A stretch of 64,000 nucleotides of DNA from Shewanella canadensis (GTDB lineage Bacteria > Pseudomonadota > Gammaproteobacteria > Enterobacterales > Shewanellaceae): the NCBI RefSeq assembly GCF_003966225.1, contig NZ_RXNU01000007.1:124001-188000 (forward strand), read 5' to 3'. Made by a program: the position numbers and the translations under genes. The notes under the pieces are model-generated. The model saw only the letters and a program-made list of their open reading frames with translations, ran no database searches and had not been told where the DNA came from. Each line of letters begins with the position of its first letter. Position 1 is the stretch's first letter. Shown piece after piece: positions 8,525 through 17,374 of this stretch.

Positions 8525-9757
8525 TTATCGTATGGCCGTACCGATGATACCTCCAAGCTGAGGAAGCCAGGAATATATAATGTTTCCAACAACTCCTTCT
8601 AATGGTCCCCTTAGGAGAGTCAAAAACTCATTAGCTAACTTGGGGTTTTCTGAGTTGATCTGTCTGACAATATTCTCGAGCTCTTCTTTCTTAACATCTG
8701 TAGCTCGTTCATCTAGCTTCTTTGCCAAACTTATTAACTCAAGCTCAACTTCACTTTCCTTTCCGTATTTATCGATGAGATTGGATACGTGTTCCTGAGC
8801 GATACGGTGTGAAGTTATACTTTCAGAAAGTAATTTGTTCAAGCTAGTAACTTGCTCTTCCAGGCTGAACACTCTTTGTTCATAGTTAGACTGCACCAGA
8901 GACATTCGCTCTTGGTAGTGCTTAACTTCCATAGCAGCCATATCGAGTTTGTTCCGTAACGCTAACAACTGTATCTGGTCTGTCATGAATGTTTCTGGTG
9001 CTAAAGATCCATTTAGAACCTCACCATATTCATTTAGCAAGGCTTCAACCTTATGCTCTAATCCAGCCTCGGATTTTATCATTAGCCTTACAGTTTCACC
9101 GTCCTGCTCAATAGATACTTTGCTATTAGCCTCCGAGCATTTCTGTTTCAGAATTTCACTAAAATAAGAAAGCAGGCCTACACCTGCTTGCACTTGATGT
9201 GGTTCGAAAGTAATAGTTCGTCGGCTAACAGAATCTGCTTCGATGATTTCCATATTTGATGGGACTGAAGATATTCCAAGTAAAACAAATTGACTCCCTT
9301 CGGCAATCTCAAGGTATTTAGCTCGCTCAACAGCATATTCAAAAGTTATACTTCTTGATCTGTCTTCTTCTCCAAGGAGTGGCAACAGCATGAGAGAAAC
9401 ATATCCAAGAGAAGAGGCTGATTTAGCTTTATACGTGACCCAACTATCGAAATATGTCGCATTAGCCATAGGCCCATCAACACCGATATGACCTTTGATA
9501 GCAAGCATTGATACTCTTTTCGGAGGTCCTTTGAAGCTACCATAATTAGGTAAGCCTCCAACAGGTAAGAAATATCGACTCTTCCAGTTGAGCGAACTAA
9601 ACTTTTCAGAGATAAATTCTTTACTTTCCCTTCGGTAATCCAAATTATCCAATTGGTTCAATACTGTATGAATATCTATCAGTTCAGCTTGATACTCATC
9701 CTCTAGCCTTCCCCAAGCACCGCAGGCATTAAAAACCTTATTGATATATAGAGCCAC
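8525..9757 (-). CDS. Unrecognised coiled-coil protein with hydrophobic C-terminus, island cargo
   Basis: 410 residues, no family recognised. The N-terminal half (to about 225) is a mixed globular segment without signal peptide. Residues about 255-375 are strongly coiled-coil (KHYQERMSLVQSNYEQRVF and LISLAKKLDERATDVKKEE). The last 25 residues are hydrophobic and glycine-rich (LEGVVGNIIYSWLPQLGGI), a possible membrane-inserting segment. The start is GTG at 9757 with GGAG eight bases upstream. It lies downstream of the IetA/IetS-like pair on the same strand, but a hairpin terminator separates them, so it probably has its own promoter. A role as a further defence factor is inference from position only. 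Confidence 0.7.
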   Translation of the reverse strand: MALYINKVFNACGAWGRLEDEYQAELIDIHTVLNQLDNLDYRRESKEFISEKFSSLNWKSRYFLPVGGLPNYGSFKGPPKRVSMLAIKGHIGVDGPMANATYFDSWVTYKAKSASSLGYVSLMLLPLLGEEDRSRSITFEYAVERAKYLEIAEGSQFVLLGISSVPSNMEIIEADSVSRRTITFEPHQVQAGVGLLSYFSEILKQKCSEANSKVSIEQDGETVRLMIKSEAGLEHKVEALLNEYGEVLNGSLAPETFMTDQIQLLALRNKLDMAAMEVKHYQERMSLVQSNYEQRVFSLEEQVTSLNKLLSESITSHRIAQEHVSNLIDKYGKESEVELELISLAKKLDERATDVKKEELENIVRQINSENPKLANEFLTLLRGPLEGVVGNIIYSWLPQLGGIIGTAIR

Positions 9758-9840
9758 TTCACACTCCAGTTTATAGCTTTAAGCAGAATTACATAGAATA
9801 GGACATATGCTGGGAGCATATAATGATACGAGTCAGCTGA

Positions 9841-9863
9841 AAAGCCCCTTTAATAGGGGCTTT
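9841..9863 (-). terminator. Hairpin terminator after ietS
   Basis: AAAGCCCC, a seven-base loop and GGGGCTTT form a perfect eight-base-pair stem seven bases beyond the ietS stop. T or A runs are short on both sides, so its strength is uncertain. Confidence 0.75.
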
Positions 9864-9870
9864 AAGTAAC

Positions 9871-12483
9871 TTAACGAGTTGGGACTTGTGCTCTTAATTG
9901 TGCTCTTGCTTGCTCTCGAATTTGCTCTTCGATTACTTCTTGGATTTCTTGATAAAGCTGTATGTCGACCCCTTCAGCAACCTCTAATGTAATTGCTAAT
10001 CCATATTTAATTGGTTCGACAATCCTAGATGCATTATCTTTACAATTAACTTTGATCAATAACGTTCTGTCTTCGGTTATTACCGCAAGTTCTTCACCTT
10101 CGAAAACTTCATGTTGTAGCGTTCCACGCTTAACTTGCCTCCAATCAACAGACTTTGAACTTCGCGCAGTGAGGTCCTTATTTTCACCCTCTACAGTAAA
10201 CCACAATGCACTATCTCTGTATTTCATATGGGTAGGACATGGCTTTGCAAACCAAGATAACGACACGGTTAAACGACGCCAAATATCAGCACCACCAAGC
10301 CCTTCAGGAATAGGTAATTTATATACGTGTGCTTCACTATTTTCAAGAACCCCATAGCCAATAATGGTAGCCCTAGTGTCTAAACAAAACTTAACTCTAT
10401 CAATATCAGGCTTACCATAGCCAATGTTCCTAGCTACTACATTCTTAAGAGTTGACGAATTAACGCTACCTAGGTGGTTAGAAATATGATCATGCATACT
10501 TCCCCATGAAGCACCATGAGTAATGAGCGACTTTAACAACAATGGTGAATACTGTTCAAACTGAGCATTTTGATCGTTTTCATCAAACAGGCCCTCAAGC
10601 GTGTCACAAATTTCAACACAACCACGAGAAGCTAGGGCTGCAGAGTTACTGGTACCACGTATATAAACCCTGTAATTTGAGGCCGACGGACTAGGATGTG
10701 CCACTAACTGCCCTGGTGCTGCATAATTTGTTACTGCACTTATATCAGAAGAGCCAATCGCTTCATTATGTAGCATTTTTCCACCAGGCATGACAATGTC
10801 AGGTTTTACAGCCCTAGCATAACCATTGCCTTGAGCGGAATATGTTGCTGGCATTTCTACATCATATATGTTGTAAAGACCATTCCTCAAAACAGGTGTT
10901 GATTCGTCTGAATGCGTAGACCCGACAGTAATAGCATTAACACTTTCAGCGGGAGAAAGTAGCTTCCTTTCCCAGTTACTCTCTTGGAGAGCTTTGAAAA
11001 TTTCGGTGGCTTTTCGATCATCAGATAGATGATGAAAGTCTAAACCTGACTGCTGTACCGTAATGCTTTGAGAGTGATTTCCCGCACTAACAACGAATAG
11101 AACATTATACTTTGAACTCAACCAGTCAAGCAGTCTTGCAAAAGGACTCATTTTTCCATTGAAATGAATATTAGGGTCTCCAATCGAAAGATTAATAACC
11201 TTAATCGATGGTGCTACAGGATCTTGTTCACCATCATATTCAAAAAGACGTCGAACAGCTCTATGTACAATATCAAGAGGTAACTCAGTATCAGGGAGGC
11301 ACTCAATATTGTTTGCAGTGCGTACATCTGGTTTCATAATAGGTCGGACATAAACAGGAGATTCAAGCTTTCTTGCTCCCTCTGTTAGATCACCATTAAC
11401 AATTAGAGAAGCCATGGCGGTACCATGAATGCGATTCTCTGCAGGGTAGTCACTCTCGAAGTCATCAGGATCATCGACAATAAGACTCCCGCGAAGATCT
11501 AAATGATTAGCTAACGGTAGTCCATCGAATAATGCCACACGTGGAAGACGATCAAACTCTACTCTAGAGGCTTCATAATTGACTACTTCCTCTTCGACTT
11601 GATTACTACTTTCGGCAGTATCACTCCATAAAGGCTCCACTGACATCTGCCCTAAAGGTCTAAATAACATTACCTGGTCACATCGAATAAGATTGACTCT
11701 ACTGTCTCTTAAAATATTTTCGATTTGCCCTGCAGGAAGCTCTATAAGCAATGATTGATAATTAATATCAGGTATACAGCAGGAGCTGATAACTTGGCCA
11801 CCTAGCTCTTGAGTTAGTCTTGTAACATTATTATGCGCATTTTCTCGCTTAACGATATCTGTTCGAAACCATAACTCAGCCTCAAATCTTACAGAGGTAT
11901 CAGCATCAAACTCCAGCACATCATTCCAATACTCAAGAATGCCTGTATTGCGCAATCGATCTTGAGTATTCCAGTATCGAATATCTTTAAGTAAACTAAA
12001 TAAATCTCTGAATTTTGCCCACCCTCTCGTGAAAGGCATATTTGGGTTTTGGCCGTATTCGCGCCAAAGAGAAAGAAGTTCATCAATAGCTCTTCGATCT
12101 GAGAGCATTAACATCACTTGACCATTAAGTAGCGATTGCGAATCACTTCCAAGACTATAAAAGTCTTCATCAGGCTCAAGATCTCTTGCTTCGTGCTCTC
12201 CCAGCCACTCAAGACCTTCTATTTGTCTAACGGCCTTAAAAAAATCAGGAACACTACTGTAAGTTTCAATGACAACAGTATATTCAGGGTCAACTCCTGG
12301 AGTATCATTCTGAACCTCAATTCGACGGTTTTCTAATGCAGCTTCTAATCGGGAAAATTGAGGGCTCAGCCTTTCGCCCTGCCTTGTCACAGATGGTTTA
12401 TGTGGTTCCTCCCCGCCTCCATTGCGTCTAGATGGGCTTGTTGTATCTGGCGTAGGGAATAGAAGTAAAGGCCGGCGACTCAT
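9871..12483 (-). CDS. ietS: Subtilisin-like S8 serine protease, IetS-like defence component
   Basis: 870 residues, with a roughly 310-residue N-terminal region before the protease domain. The catalytic triad is visible as Asp320 (RVALFDG), His353 (RIHGTAMAS) and Ser612 (RGTSNSAA), with the oxyanion Asn469 (VVSAGNH). The C-terminal 230 residues are a beta-rich region of unknown role. No signal peptide is seen, so it should act in the cytoplasm, as expected for the protease of the IetA/IetS pair (first described on an Agrobacterium plasmid, later listed among antiphage systems). It follows the AAA ATPase gene by 13 bases, in one operon. The symbol is by domain and gene-pair analogy. Confidence 0.82.
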   Translation of the reverse strand: MSRRPLLLFPTPDTTSPSRRNGGGEEPHKPSVTRQGERLSPQFSRLEAALENRRIEVQNDTPGVDPEYTVVIETYSSVPDFFKAVRQIEGLEWLGEHEARDLEPDEDFYSLGSDSQSLLNGQVMLMLSDRRAIDELLSLWREYGQNPNMPFTRGWAKFRDLFSLLKDIRYWNTQDRLRNTGILEYWNDVLEFDADTSVRFEAELWFRTDIVKRENAHNNVTRLTQELGGQVISSCCIPDINYQSLLIELPAGQIENILRDSRVNLIRCDQVMLFRPLGQMSVEPLWSDTAESSNQVEEEVVNYEASRVEFDRLPRVALFDGLPLANHLDLRGSLIVDDPDDFESDYPAENRIHGTAMASLIVNGDLTEGARKLESPVYVRPIMKPDVRTANNIECLPDTELPLDIVHRAVRRLFEYDGEQDPVAPSIKVINLSIGDPNIHFNGKMSPFARLLDWLSSKYNVLFVVSAGNHSQSITVQQSGLDFHHLSDDRKATEIFKALQESNWERKLLSPAESVNAITVGSTHSDESTPVLRNGLYNIYDVEMPATYSAQGNGYARAVKPDIVMPGGKMLHNEAIGSSDISAVTNYAAPGQLVAHPSPSASNYRVYIRGTSNSAALASRGCVEICDTLEGLFDENDQNAQFEQYSPLLLKSLITHGASWGSMHDHISNHLGSVNSSTLKNVVARNIGYGKPDIDRVKFCLDTRATIIGYGVLENSEAHVYKLPIPEGLGGADIWRRLTVSLSWFAKPCPTHMKYRDSALWFTVEGENKDLTARSSKSVDWRQVKRGTLQHEVFEGEELAVITEDRTLLIKVNCKDNASRIVEPIKYGLAITLEVAEGVDIQLYQEIQEVIEEQIREQARAQLRAQVPTR

Positions 12484-12496
12484 GTGTCATTCCTTT

Positions 12497-13471
12497 CTAT
12501 ATAGAGGAAAAAGTCCTTTCAGACCAAGTTTTTAGAGTCGATGATATTATATTTTTTATATTCGCACTAGGCTGGCTTAGAACATATTTTCTTAATATCA
12601 CTCTGCCAAATTCTTCAATTTCCGAATAATTTGAACCATAAAGCCTTTTTGCTAAAGTTTCGTAAGCATACTTCAATTCAACATTATGTCTCGACTCAAA
12701 AGCTTTAAACCACTCTTGAATTTGCGCCCTTGTTGGTTGAGGTATTTGAAGTCTTAATTGAAATCTACGCCAAACTGCTTTATCTAATAACTCTGAATGG
12801 TTTGTTGCGGCTACAACTATCACATGGGAAGGTAATGAATCGATTTGCATCAAAAGGGAGCTAACTATACGTTTAATCTCTCCAGTTTCATGGGTGTCCC
12901 CTCTCTCCTTACCTAATGTTTCAAATTCATCAAACAAGAGAACACACCTTCTAGTTGATGCATACTCAATCACTTTTCTTAATCGGGATGCAGTTTCTCC
13001 AAGATAAGAACCTATTATCTCTTCATATCTAACGACAAGAAGAGGCACCATCATTGATTCAGCAATAGCCTCTGCTAACGATGTTTTCCCATTCCCAGGG
13101 GGGCCAATTAGTAAAACTCGATTACGAGGTTCAAGACTATAAGAACGTAACAATTCAACGCGGGATTGCTCTTCGATTAGCTCTTGTAAGGGCTCTTGAA
13201 CAGAGTTTGGAAGAATAAGCTCTGAAAATTTCAACTTGGGAGATATTTCATTTACGAGGTTTGAAACTTTATTGCTCTTCTGCGTAGGTCCATTAAGTGC
13301 TGAATTCGAGGTGCTAAGCTTCTCTAGCTCATGCTCTAGCCTCTCAGCTATAACATGATGATTTTTTTGCCTTTCATCAACTATCAAAGACTCCACAACT
13401 CTCTTGAATTGCGTTTTGTCATTTAATACCCCAGCTTTTACTAAGCTGATAACTTTATCTGATCTGGCCAT
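12497..13471 (-). CDS. ietA: AAA+ ATPase, IetA-like defence component
   Basis: 324 residues. An N-terminal helical region (1-85) is followed by an AAA+ domain: Walker A GPPGNGKT at 123-130, the pore-loop-like EEIIGSYLGET, Walker B VLLFDEFE at 177-184, sensor 1 VVAATNHSE and the arginine finger region WRRFQLRL. It resembles single-ring ATPases that unfold or regulate a partner. It is the first gene of a two-gene operon with the S8 protease. The probable job is to control or feed the protease when infection is sensed; that is inference from the IetA/IetS pairing. Confidence 0.83.
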   Translation of the reverse strand: MARSDKVISLVKAGVLNDKTQFKRVVESLIVDERQKNHHVIAERLEHELEKLSTSNSALNGPTQKSNKVSNLVNEISPKLKFSELILPNSVQEPLQELIEEQSRVELLRSYSLEPRNRVLLIGPPGNGKTSLAEAIAESMMVPLLVVRYEEIIGSYLGETASRLRKVIEYASTRRCVLLFDEFETLGKERGDTHETGEIKRIVSSLLMQIDSLPSHVIVVAATNHSELLDKAVWRRFQLRLQIPQPTRAQIQEWFKAFESRHNVELKYAYETLAKRLYGSNYSEIEEFGRVILRKYVLSQPSANIKNIISSTLKTWSERTFSSI

Positions 13472-13992
13472 TTATTGTTCGCCTCATACAATCTTCATAC
13501 AATCTTCATACACTAGTGAAATTCCAGCTTAAACCTGGAAGCGACTAAAACTTGCTAACTGTGTATGCCGAGCATAGTGAACCTCTGAGGATTTAAGATC
13601 GTGACTGTAACAAATTCAAAATGTAGCACAATATTACCACACAACAAACTTAAACAGTTAATGACAAACAAGTAGTAACGAAAAACTTTTGACCGAATAA
13701 GTCATGAAAAAACAAGAAAGTTAAATCAATTTTCTCTCTTAAGAAATAACCTATTTCTAATATATTACTATTCTTTTTTTTACTAGAATATAGACCTTCA
13801 CTCAAAATAGCGTAAAAGAGCATTTCACTCCACGCCGTGAGACTTAAATGTTTCCGAACAAAGGAATCAGTAAAAAGCGCCTAGACTAACAATAAATGCA
13901 GTCAGTCAAATAGTACGGCCTTAAGTACACATACTATAAATAAGATCCTTATTAACAAAGAGTTGAAACAATTAGTATTTATAGACTGGTAC
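13472..13992. other. Non-coding right end of the island and ietA promoter region
   Basis: About 520 AT-rich bases without a plausible gene. Next to ietA (13,486-13,512) is a tandem copy of an 11-base unit reading TATGAAGATTG on the minus strand, which lies in the presumed promoter. At the far end is a nine-base inverted repeat (13,934-13,942 and 13,976-13,984). The island boundary follows directly. Confidence 0.6.
13934..13984. repeat. Inverted repeat at the island right end
   Basis: CTATAAATA at 13,934-13,942 and its exact complement TATTTATAG at 13,976-13,984 are separated by 33 bases. The inner end is about 15 bases from the point where greB homology stops. Its place suggests a recombinase binding or core-proximal site of the trio, but this is inference and the left end is not visible for comparison. 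Confidence 0.45.
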
Positions 13993-14142
13993 TTACGCTT
14001 TATCTGCGTTCTCGGATCGGTCACCTTGAGCAGCCGCCTCCTGCACCTTCTTGGTGATCTCAGGGCGATACTCTTTCCACAGATATTTGAGTTCTTTATC
14101 TAAGGCCTGCCAGCCTTTACGGGTGATTAACATGGCTTTCAT
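13993..14142 (-). pseudogene. greB: Resident greB, only the first 48 codons left (island insertion site)
   Basis: Reads MKAMLITRKGWQALDKE and continues LWKEYRPEITKKVQ, AAAQGDRSENAD and then KA and stop. It matches GreB up to the aspartate of GDRSENADY. After that codon the sequence changes to non-GreB DNA, so the break is near 13,999-14,001. The acidic tip survives but the FKBP-like domain is missing. The fragment is divergent from ompR, the order known for greB and ompR in E. coli, so this is the resident gene and the complete copy at 5137 came with the island. The 3' part should lie beyond the other island end, outside the window. Confidence 0.88.
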
Positions 14143-14193
14143 CTATCTAGCTCCAAGGCGACATACCGATATTCGCGTATCTTAGCTTGCTAG

Positions 14194-14439
14194 CAGCACT
14201 ATCTCTACCCCAATTTCACCTGGACATCGATAGCCCTGAATCCAGTAGAGGTCATTCAGGTGCTCGACTCACTATGGGAAAATAATATGCAGCGCAAACT
14301 TGAAGTTGCAGGCCATTACTTGTGGGCCAATGTGACACTTTTTGCCGGTGATGACTTAGAGATAAGACCGGGCTTGTCTCTTTTTGCCCAAATAAAAGGT
14401 GTTAGCATGACGGCATCTGATCTGGCCCAATCTCACTAG
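14194..14439 (+). pseudogene. modC: Remnant of molybdate ABC ATPase ModC, C-terminal TOBE part
   Basis: About 81 open codons ending GVSMTASDLAQSH and stop, with GHYLWANVTLFAGDDLEI and RPGLSLFAQIKGVS. This resembles the last TOBE-like segment of ModC, which binds oxyanion at its interface. There is no ATPase domain upstream; the frame is closed by a stop at 14,191, 52 bases from the broken greB. It is therefore a decayed end of a lost transporter operon. The family call rests on pattern memory and is moderate. Confidence 0.42.
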
Positions 14440-14516
14440 CCTAAAGAGAGCGCTCCAGTGTAGTTGCAGGCATTATTCCATCAGTCATTTTCATACGAAT
14501 AGAAAAAGAGATAGCA

Positions 14517-14735
14517 ATGGTCGAATTTACCCCCATCGGATTATCGATTGTCGAAATAGACAGGGTAGAGGCAAACCGCATCTTCGTACGGGGCATAGAC
14601 CTATTAGATGGAACACCGATTCTGGATATCAAACCCTATATACAGTCTTTTGATAATATTAAAGATACCAAAGATGGTTGGTATGAGAATGGTCTGGATC
14701 CCCTTACCGTTCGCTCAGATAAACAATTTGCTTAA
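14517..14735 (+). pseudogene. Remnant of TrmO/TsaA-family methyltransferase
   Basis: 72 residues from an ATG, including TPIGLSIVEIDRVEANRIF and VRGIDLLDGTPILDIKPYI. These match the C-terminal half of the TsaA/TrmO fold (tRNA t6A37 N6-methyltransferase and short relatives), where the usual text is RPNPIGL...GLDLLDGTPVLDIKPY. The N-terminal half with the SAM-binding beta strands is absent. Short TsaA-type genes can accompany molybdenum genes, which would fit the ModC remnant just before it. It might still be expressed as a small protein, but activity is unlikely. Confidence 0.55.
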
Positions 14736-15085
14736 TTTATAAAGTTAACGCTATGACCTCTTAGGCAACTCTGGATGAACCTAAATTTTCTGATTAAAGA
14801 TCGAACCATCCATTGTATGTAAAAAAAGGAGAGCACGATTTAGATCCTATTTAGTTACAATTTCATTAATCAAGAGTTGGCCCAAACACAATAACGATTA
14901 AATTCAACAGATTAAACTTGTCCTTTCTCATGTCGGCGTAAATGAGATGTGATAGTAAAAAAAATGGGGGCTGGTCTTTGACAGGAGTAAACGGCTATAT
15001 TAGCCTTAATTAAAAAGATTCATATTCAATATCAGCCAGTTGGATACCGAACATTGTCGAATACCGATCAAAAAGGATAATAAGC
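14736..15085. other. Upstream region of ompR
   Basis: 350 bases without a gene. It must hold the ompR promoter. The base before the ATG is AAAAAGGATAATAAGC, with AAGGA as the ribosome binding site. No clear operator could be assigned by eye. Confidence 0.5.
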
Positions 15086-15811
15086 ATGGGACAGGAAACC
15101 TCTAAAATTCTCGTCGTCGATGATGATATGAGACTAAGAGCTTTACTAGAGCGCTATCTTATGGAGCAAGGTTATCAGGTTCGTAGTGCAGCCAATTCTG
15201 AGCAGATGGATCGACTCCTTGAGCGTGAAAACTTTCACCTTCTTGTACTCGACCTGATGCTTCCCGGTGAAGATGGCTTATCTATCTGCAGAAGACTCCG
15301 TCAGACAGGTAATCCCATTCCTATTGTTATGCTTACGGCCAAAGGAGATGAGGTCGACCGTATCATTGGTCTTGAACTCGGAGCCGACGATTACCTGCCT
15401 AAACCATTTAACCCTCGTGAGTTACTGGCCAGAATTAAAGCCGTGATGCGCAGACAGAGTCAGGATGTTCCGGGGGCGCCGACTCAACAGGAGGAGGAGA
15501 TCACTTTTGGTGAGTTCGCCCTCAACCTGGCTACCCGTGAGATGTACCACGGTGAAGAGGCTATCTCTCTTACCAGTGGTGAATTTGCCGTACTAAAGGT
15601 ATTGGTAAGTCATCCCCGTGAACCGCTATCGCGTGATAAGTTAATGAACTTAGCTCGCGGCCGTGACTACTCTGCACTCGAACGTTCTATCGATGTTCAG
15701 GTTTCCCGTTTACGACGCCTGATAGAGAAAGATCCGGCAAATCCAAGATATATTCAGACCGTATGGGGTCTTGGGTATGTGTTTGTACCCGATGGTGCCG
15801 CCCGACGATGA
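15086..15811 (+). CDS. ompR: Response regulator OmpR
   Basis: 241 residues. The N-terminal receiver domain carries the acidic pocket VVDDD (11-14), the phosphoacceptor Asp56 in LVLDLMLPGEDG, Thr near LTAKG and Lys in LPKPFNP. The C-terminal winged-helix domain (about 140-235) has the OmpR signature SALERSIDVQVSRLRRLIE and TVWGLGYVFVPDG. In response to EnvZ it controls porin and other genes. The length equals the family (239 in E. coli). envZ follows after 60 bases, so they form an operon. Its divergent neighbour is the broken greB. Confidence 0.97.
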   Translation: MGQETSKILVVDDDMRLRALLERYLMEQGYQVRSAANSEQMDRLLERENFHLLVLDLMLPGEDGLSICRRLRQTGNPIPIVMLTAKGDEVDRIIGLELGADDYLPKPFNPRELLARIKAVMRRQSQDVPGAPTQQEEEITFGEFALNLATREMYHGEEAISLTSGEFAVLKVLVSHPREPLSRDKLMNLARGRDYSALERSIDVQVSRLRRLIEKDPANPRYIQTVWGLGYVFVPDGAARR

Positions 15812-15871
15812 GCCAAGGTTTCACCTTAAACCTTTGCTTGTCAGCTGAGTCAGTTGGAGTTTGTCACTGAA

Positions 15872-17182
15872 ATGAAGTGGCTGAAGAAGTTTCTCCCCCG
15901 TAGCGCTTTTAGTCAGACAGTCATGCTGATTGGCTGCCTGCTGCTGATCAATCAGCTAGTGTCATATCTTTCAGTGGCCACCTATTTTATCCAGCCAACC
16001 TATCAACAGATCAATCAGTTGATAGCGCGTCAGGTAAAGTTACTTTTCGTCGATGGTGTCGATATCGGCCGCGAGCACTTGACCATGGTCGATGCCCTGA
16101 ATGCCAAGGTGCGTGACGATGGCATGGAGATATACAACCAGAAGCAAGCACGGGAAGCGGGTATCGATCAGGCCGTATATTATGGCTTCTTATCATCACA
16201 GATGTCTGAGCACTTAGGAGGAAAAGCCGAAGTTAAGATAGCTCAGGGAGATGATTTTGAGATCTGGATCCGCCCTCCTCAAGCTCCCTCAATCTGGATA
16301 AAGGTCCCCTTAACCGGTTTCAACGAGTCAGACCTGTCCCCACTCACCCTTTATCTTATGGTGATTGGAGCATTGAGTGTCGCTGGCGGATGGTGGTTTG
16401 CCAGACAACAAAACAGACCCCTCAAAAAGCTTCAGAAAGCGGCAATATCGGTCTCGATGGGCGACTATCCAGAACCCTTGCCTCTCAGTGGTTCTACCGA
16501 AATTGTCGAAGTAACCAACGCCTTCAATCAGATGTCACATAGCATGAAACAGCTCGAGCAAGACAGGGCCCTGTTGATGGCTGGGATATCCCATGATCTT
16601 CGCACGCCACTGACCCGTATCCGTCTGGCCTCTGAGATGATGGTTGAAGAAGATGAGTACCTCAAAGACGGCATAGTGCACGATATCGAAGATATGGATG
16701 CCATCATCAATCAGTTTATTTCCTATATCCGCCAAGATCAGGAAAGTACCCGAGAACAGGGACAGCTTAACGACTTGATAGAAGATGTGGTGCAGGCCGA
16801 ATCGAACCGAGAGGCAAAAATTGAAGTCGAACTCAATCCATGCCCCGAGATCCCCATGCAGAGCATCGCCATCAAGCGGATACTCAGCAACCTGGTCGAA
16901 AATGCATTTCGATATGGTAGAGGCTGGGTAAAACTGAGCTCTCATTTCGATGGAAAACGGGTGGGTTTCAGTGTCGAAGACAATGGCCCCGGTATTCCGG
17001 AAGATCAAATCCCCAAACTATTTCAGCCTTTTACCCAGGGTGACACAGCAAGAGGCAGCGTGGGATCCGGCTTGGGGCTTGCCATAATCAAACGAATTAC
17101 CGATCGCCATCAGGGAGAAGTGGTACTGACAAATCGAGCCGAAGGCGGCCTACGCGCCCAGGTTTGGCTACCCATGGAGTAG
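15872..17182 (+). CDS. envZ: Osmosensor histidine kinase EnvZ
   Basis: 436 residues from ATG 15,872; a TTG at 15,854 in the same frame would add six residues but is less likely. Order: a first membrane helix ([20 protein letters not shown]), periplasmic domain, a second helix near 160-180 ([18 protein letters not shown]), HAMP ([12 protein letters not shown]), dimerisation domain with phosphoacceptor His241 in [12 protein letters not shown], then the ATPase domain with [19 protein letters not shown] and GSGLGLAI. It phosphorylates and dephosphorylates OmpR from the inner membrane. All catalytic motifs are intact. Confidence 0.95.
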   Translation: MKWLKKFLPRSAFSQTVMLIGCLLLINQLVSYLSVATYFIQPTYQQINQLIARQVKLLFVDGVDIGREHLTMVDALNAKVRDDGMEIYNQKQAREAGIDQAVYYGFLSSQMSEHLGGKAEVKIAQGDDFEIWIRPPQAPSIWIKVPLTGFNESDLSPLTLYLMVIGALSVAGGWWFARQQNRPLKKLQKAAISVSMGDYPEPLPLSGSTEIVEVTNAFNQMSHSMKQLEQDRALLMAGISHDLRTPLTRIRLASEMMVEEDEYLKDGIVHDIEDMDAIINQFISYIRQDQESTREQGQLNDLIEDVVQAESNREAKIEVELNPCPEIPMQSIAIKRILSNLVENAFRYGRGWVKLSSHFDGKRVGFSVEDNGPGIPEDQIPKLFQPFTQGDTARGSVGSGLGLAIIKRITDRHQGEVVLTNRAEGGLRAQVWLPME

Positions 17183-17374
17183 ACAGAGTATCTGTCGTCA
17201 TGCTTTTGAGTCGTGCATCATCGACTTTCAGTAAAGCTATCACTCTAGCGAAGACAGTCAAAAGCAAAAAATTGGTAATTTTCGCCAGATCATTTCTGAT
17301 TTAACGTGTTAAAATATTGCTCATTAAATGACTCACTTAGATTTGGTGAGTAACAAATAGCATCAGGGAAAACG

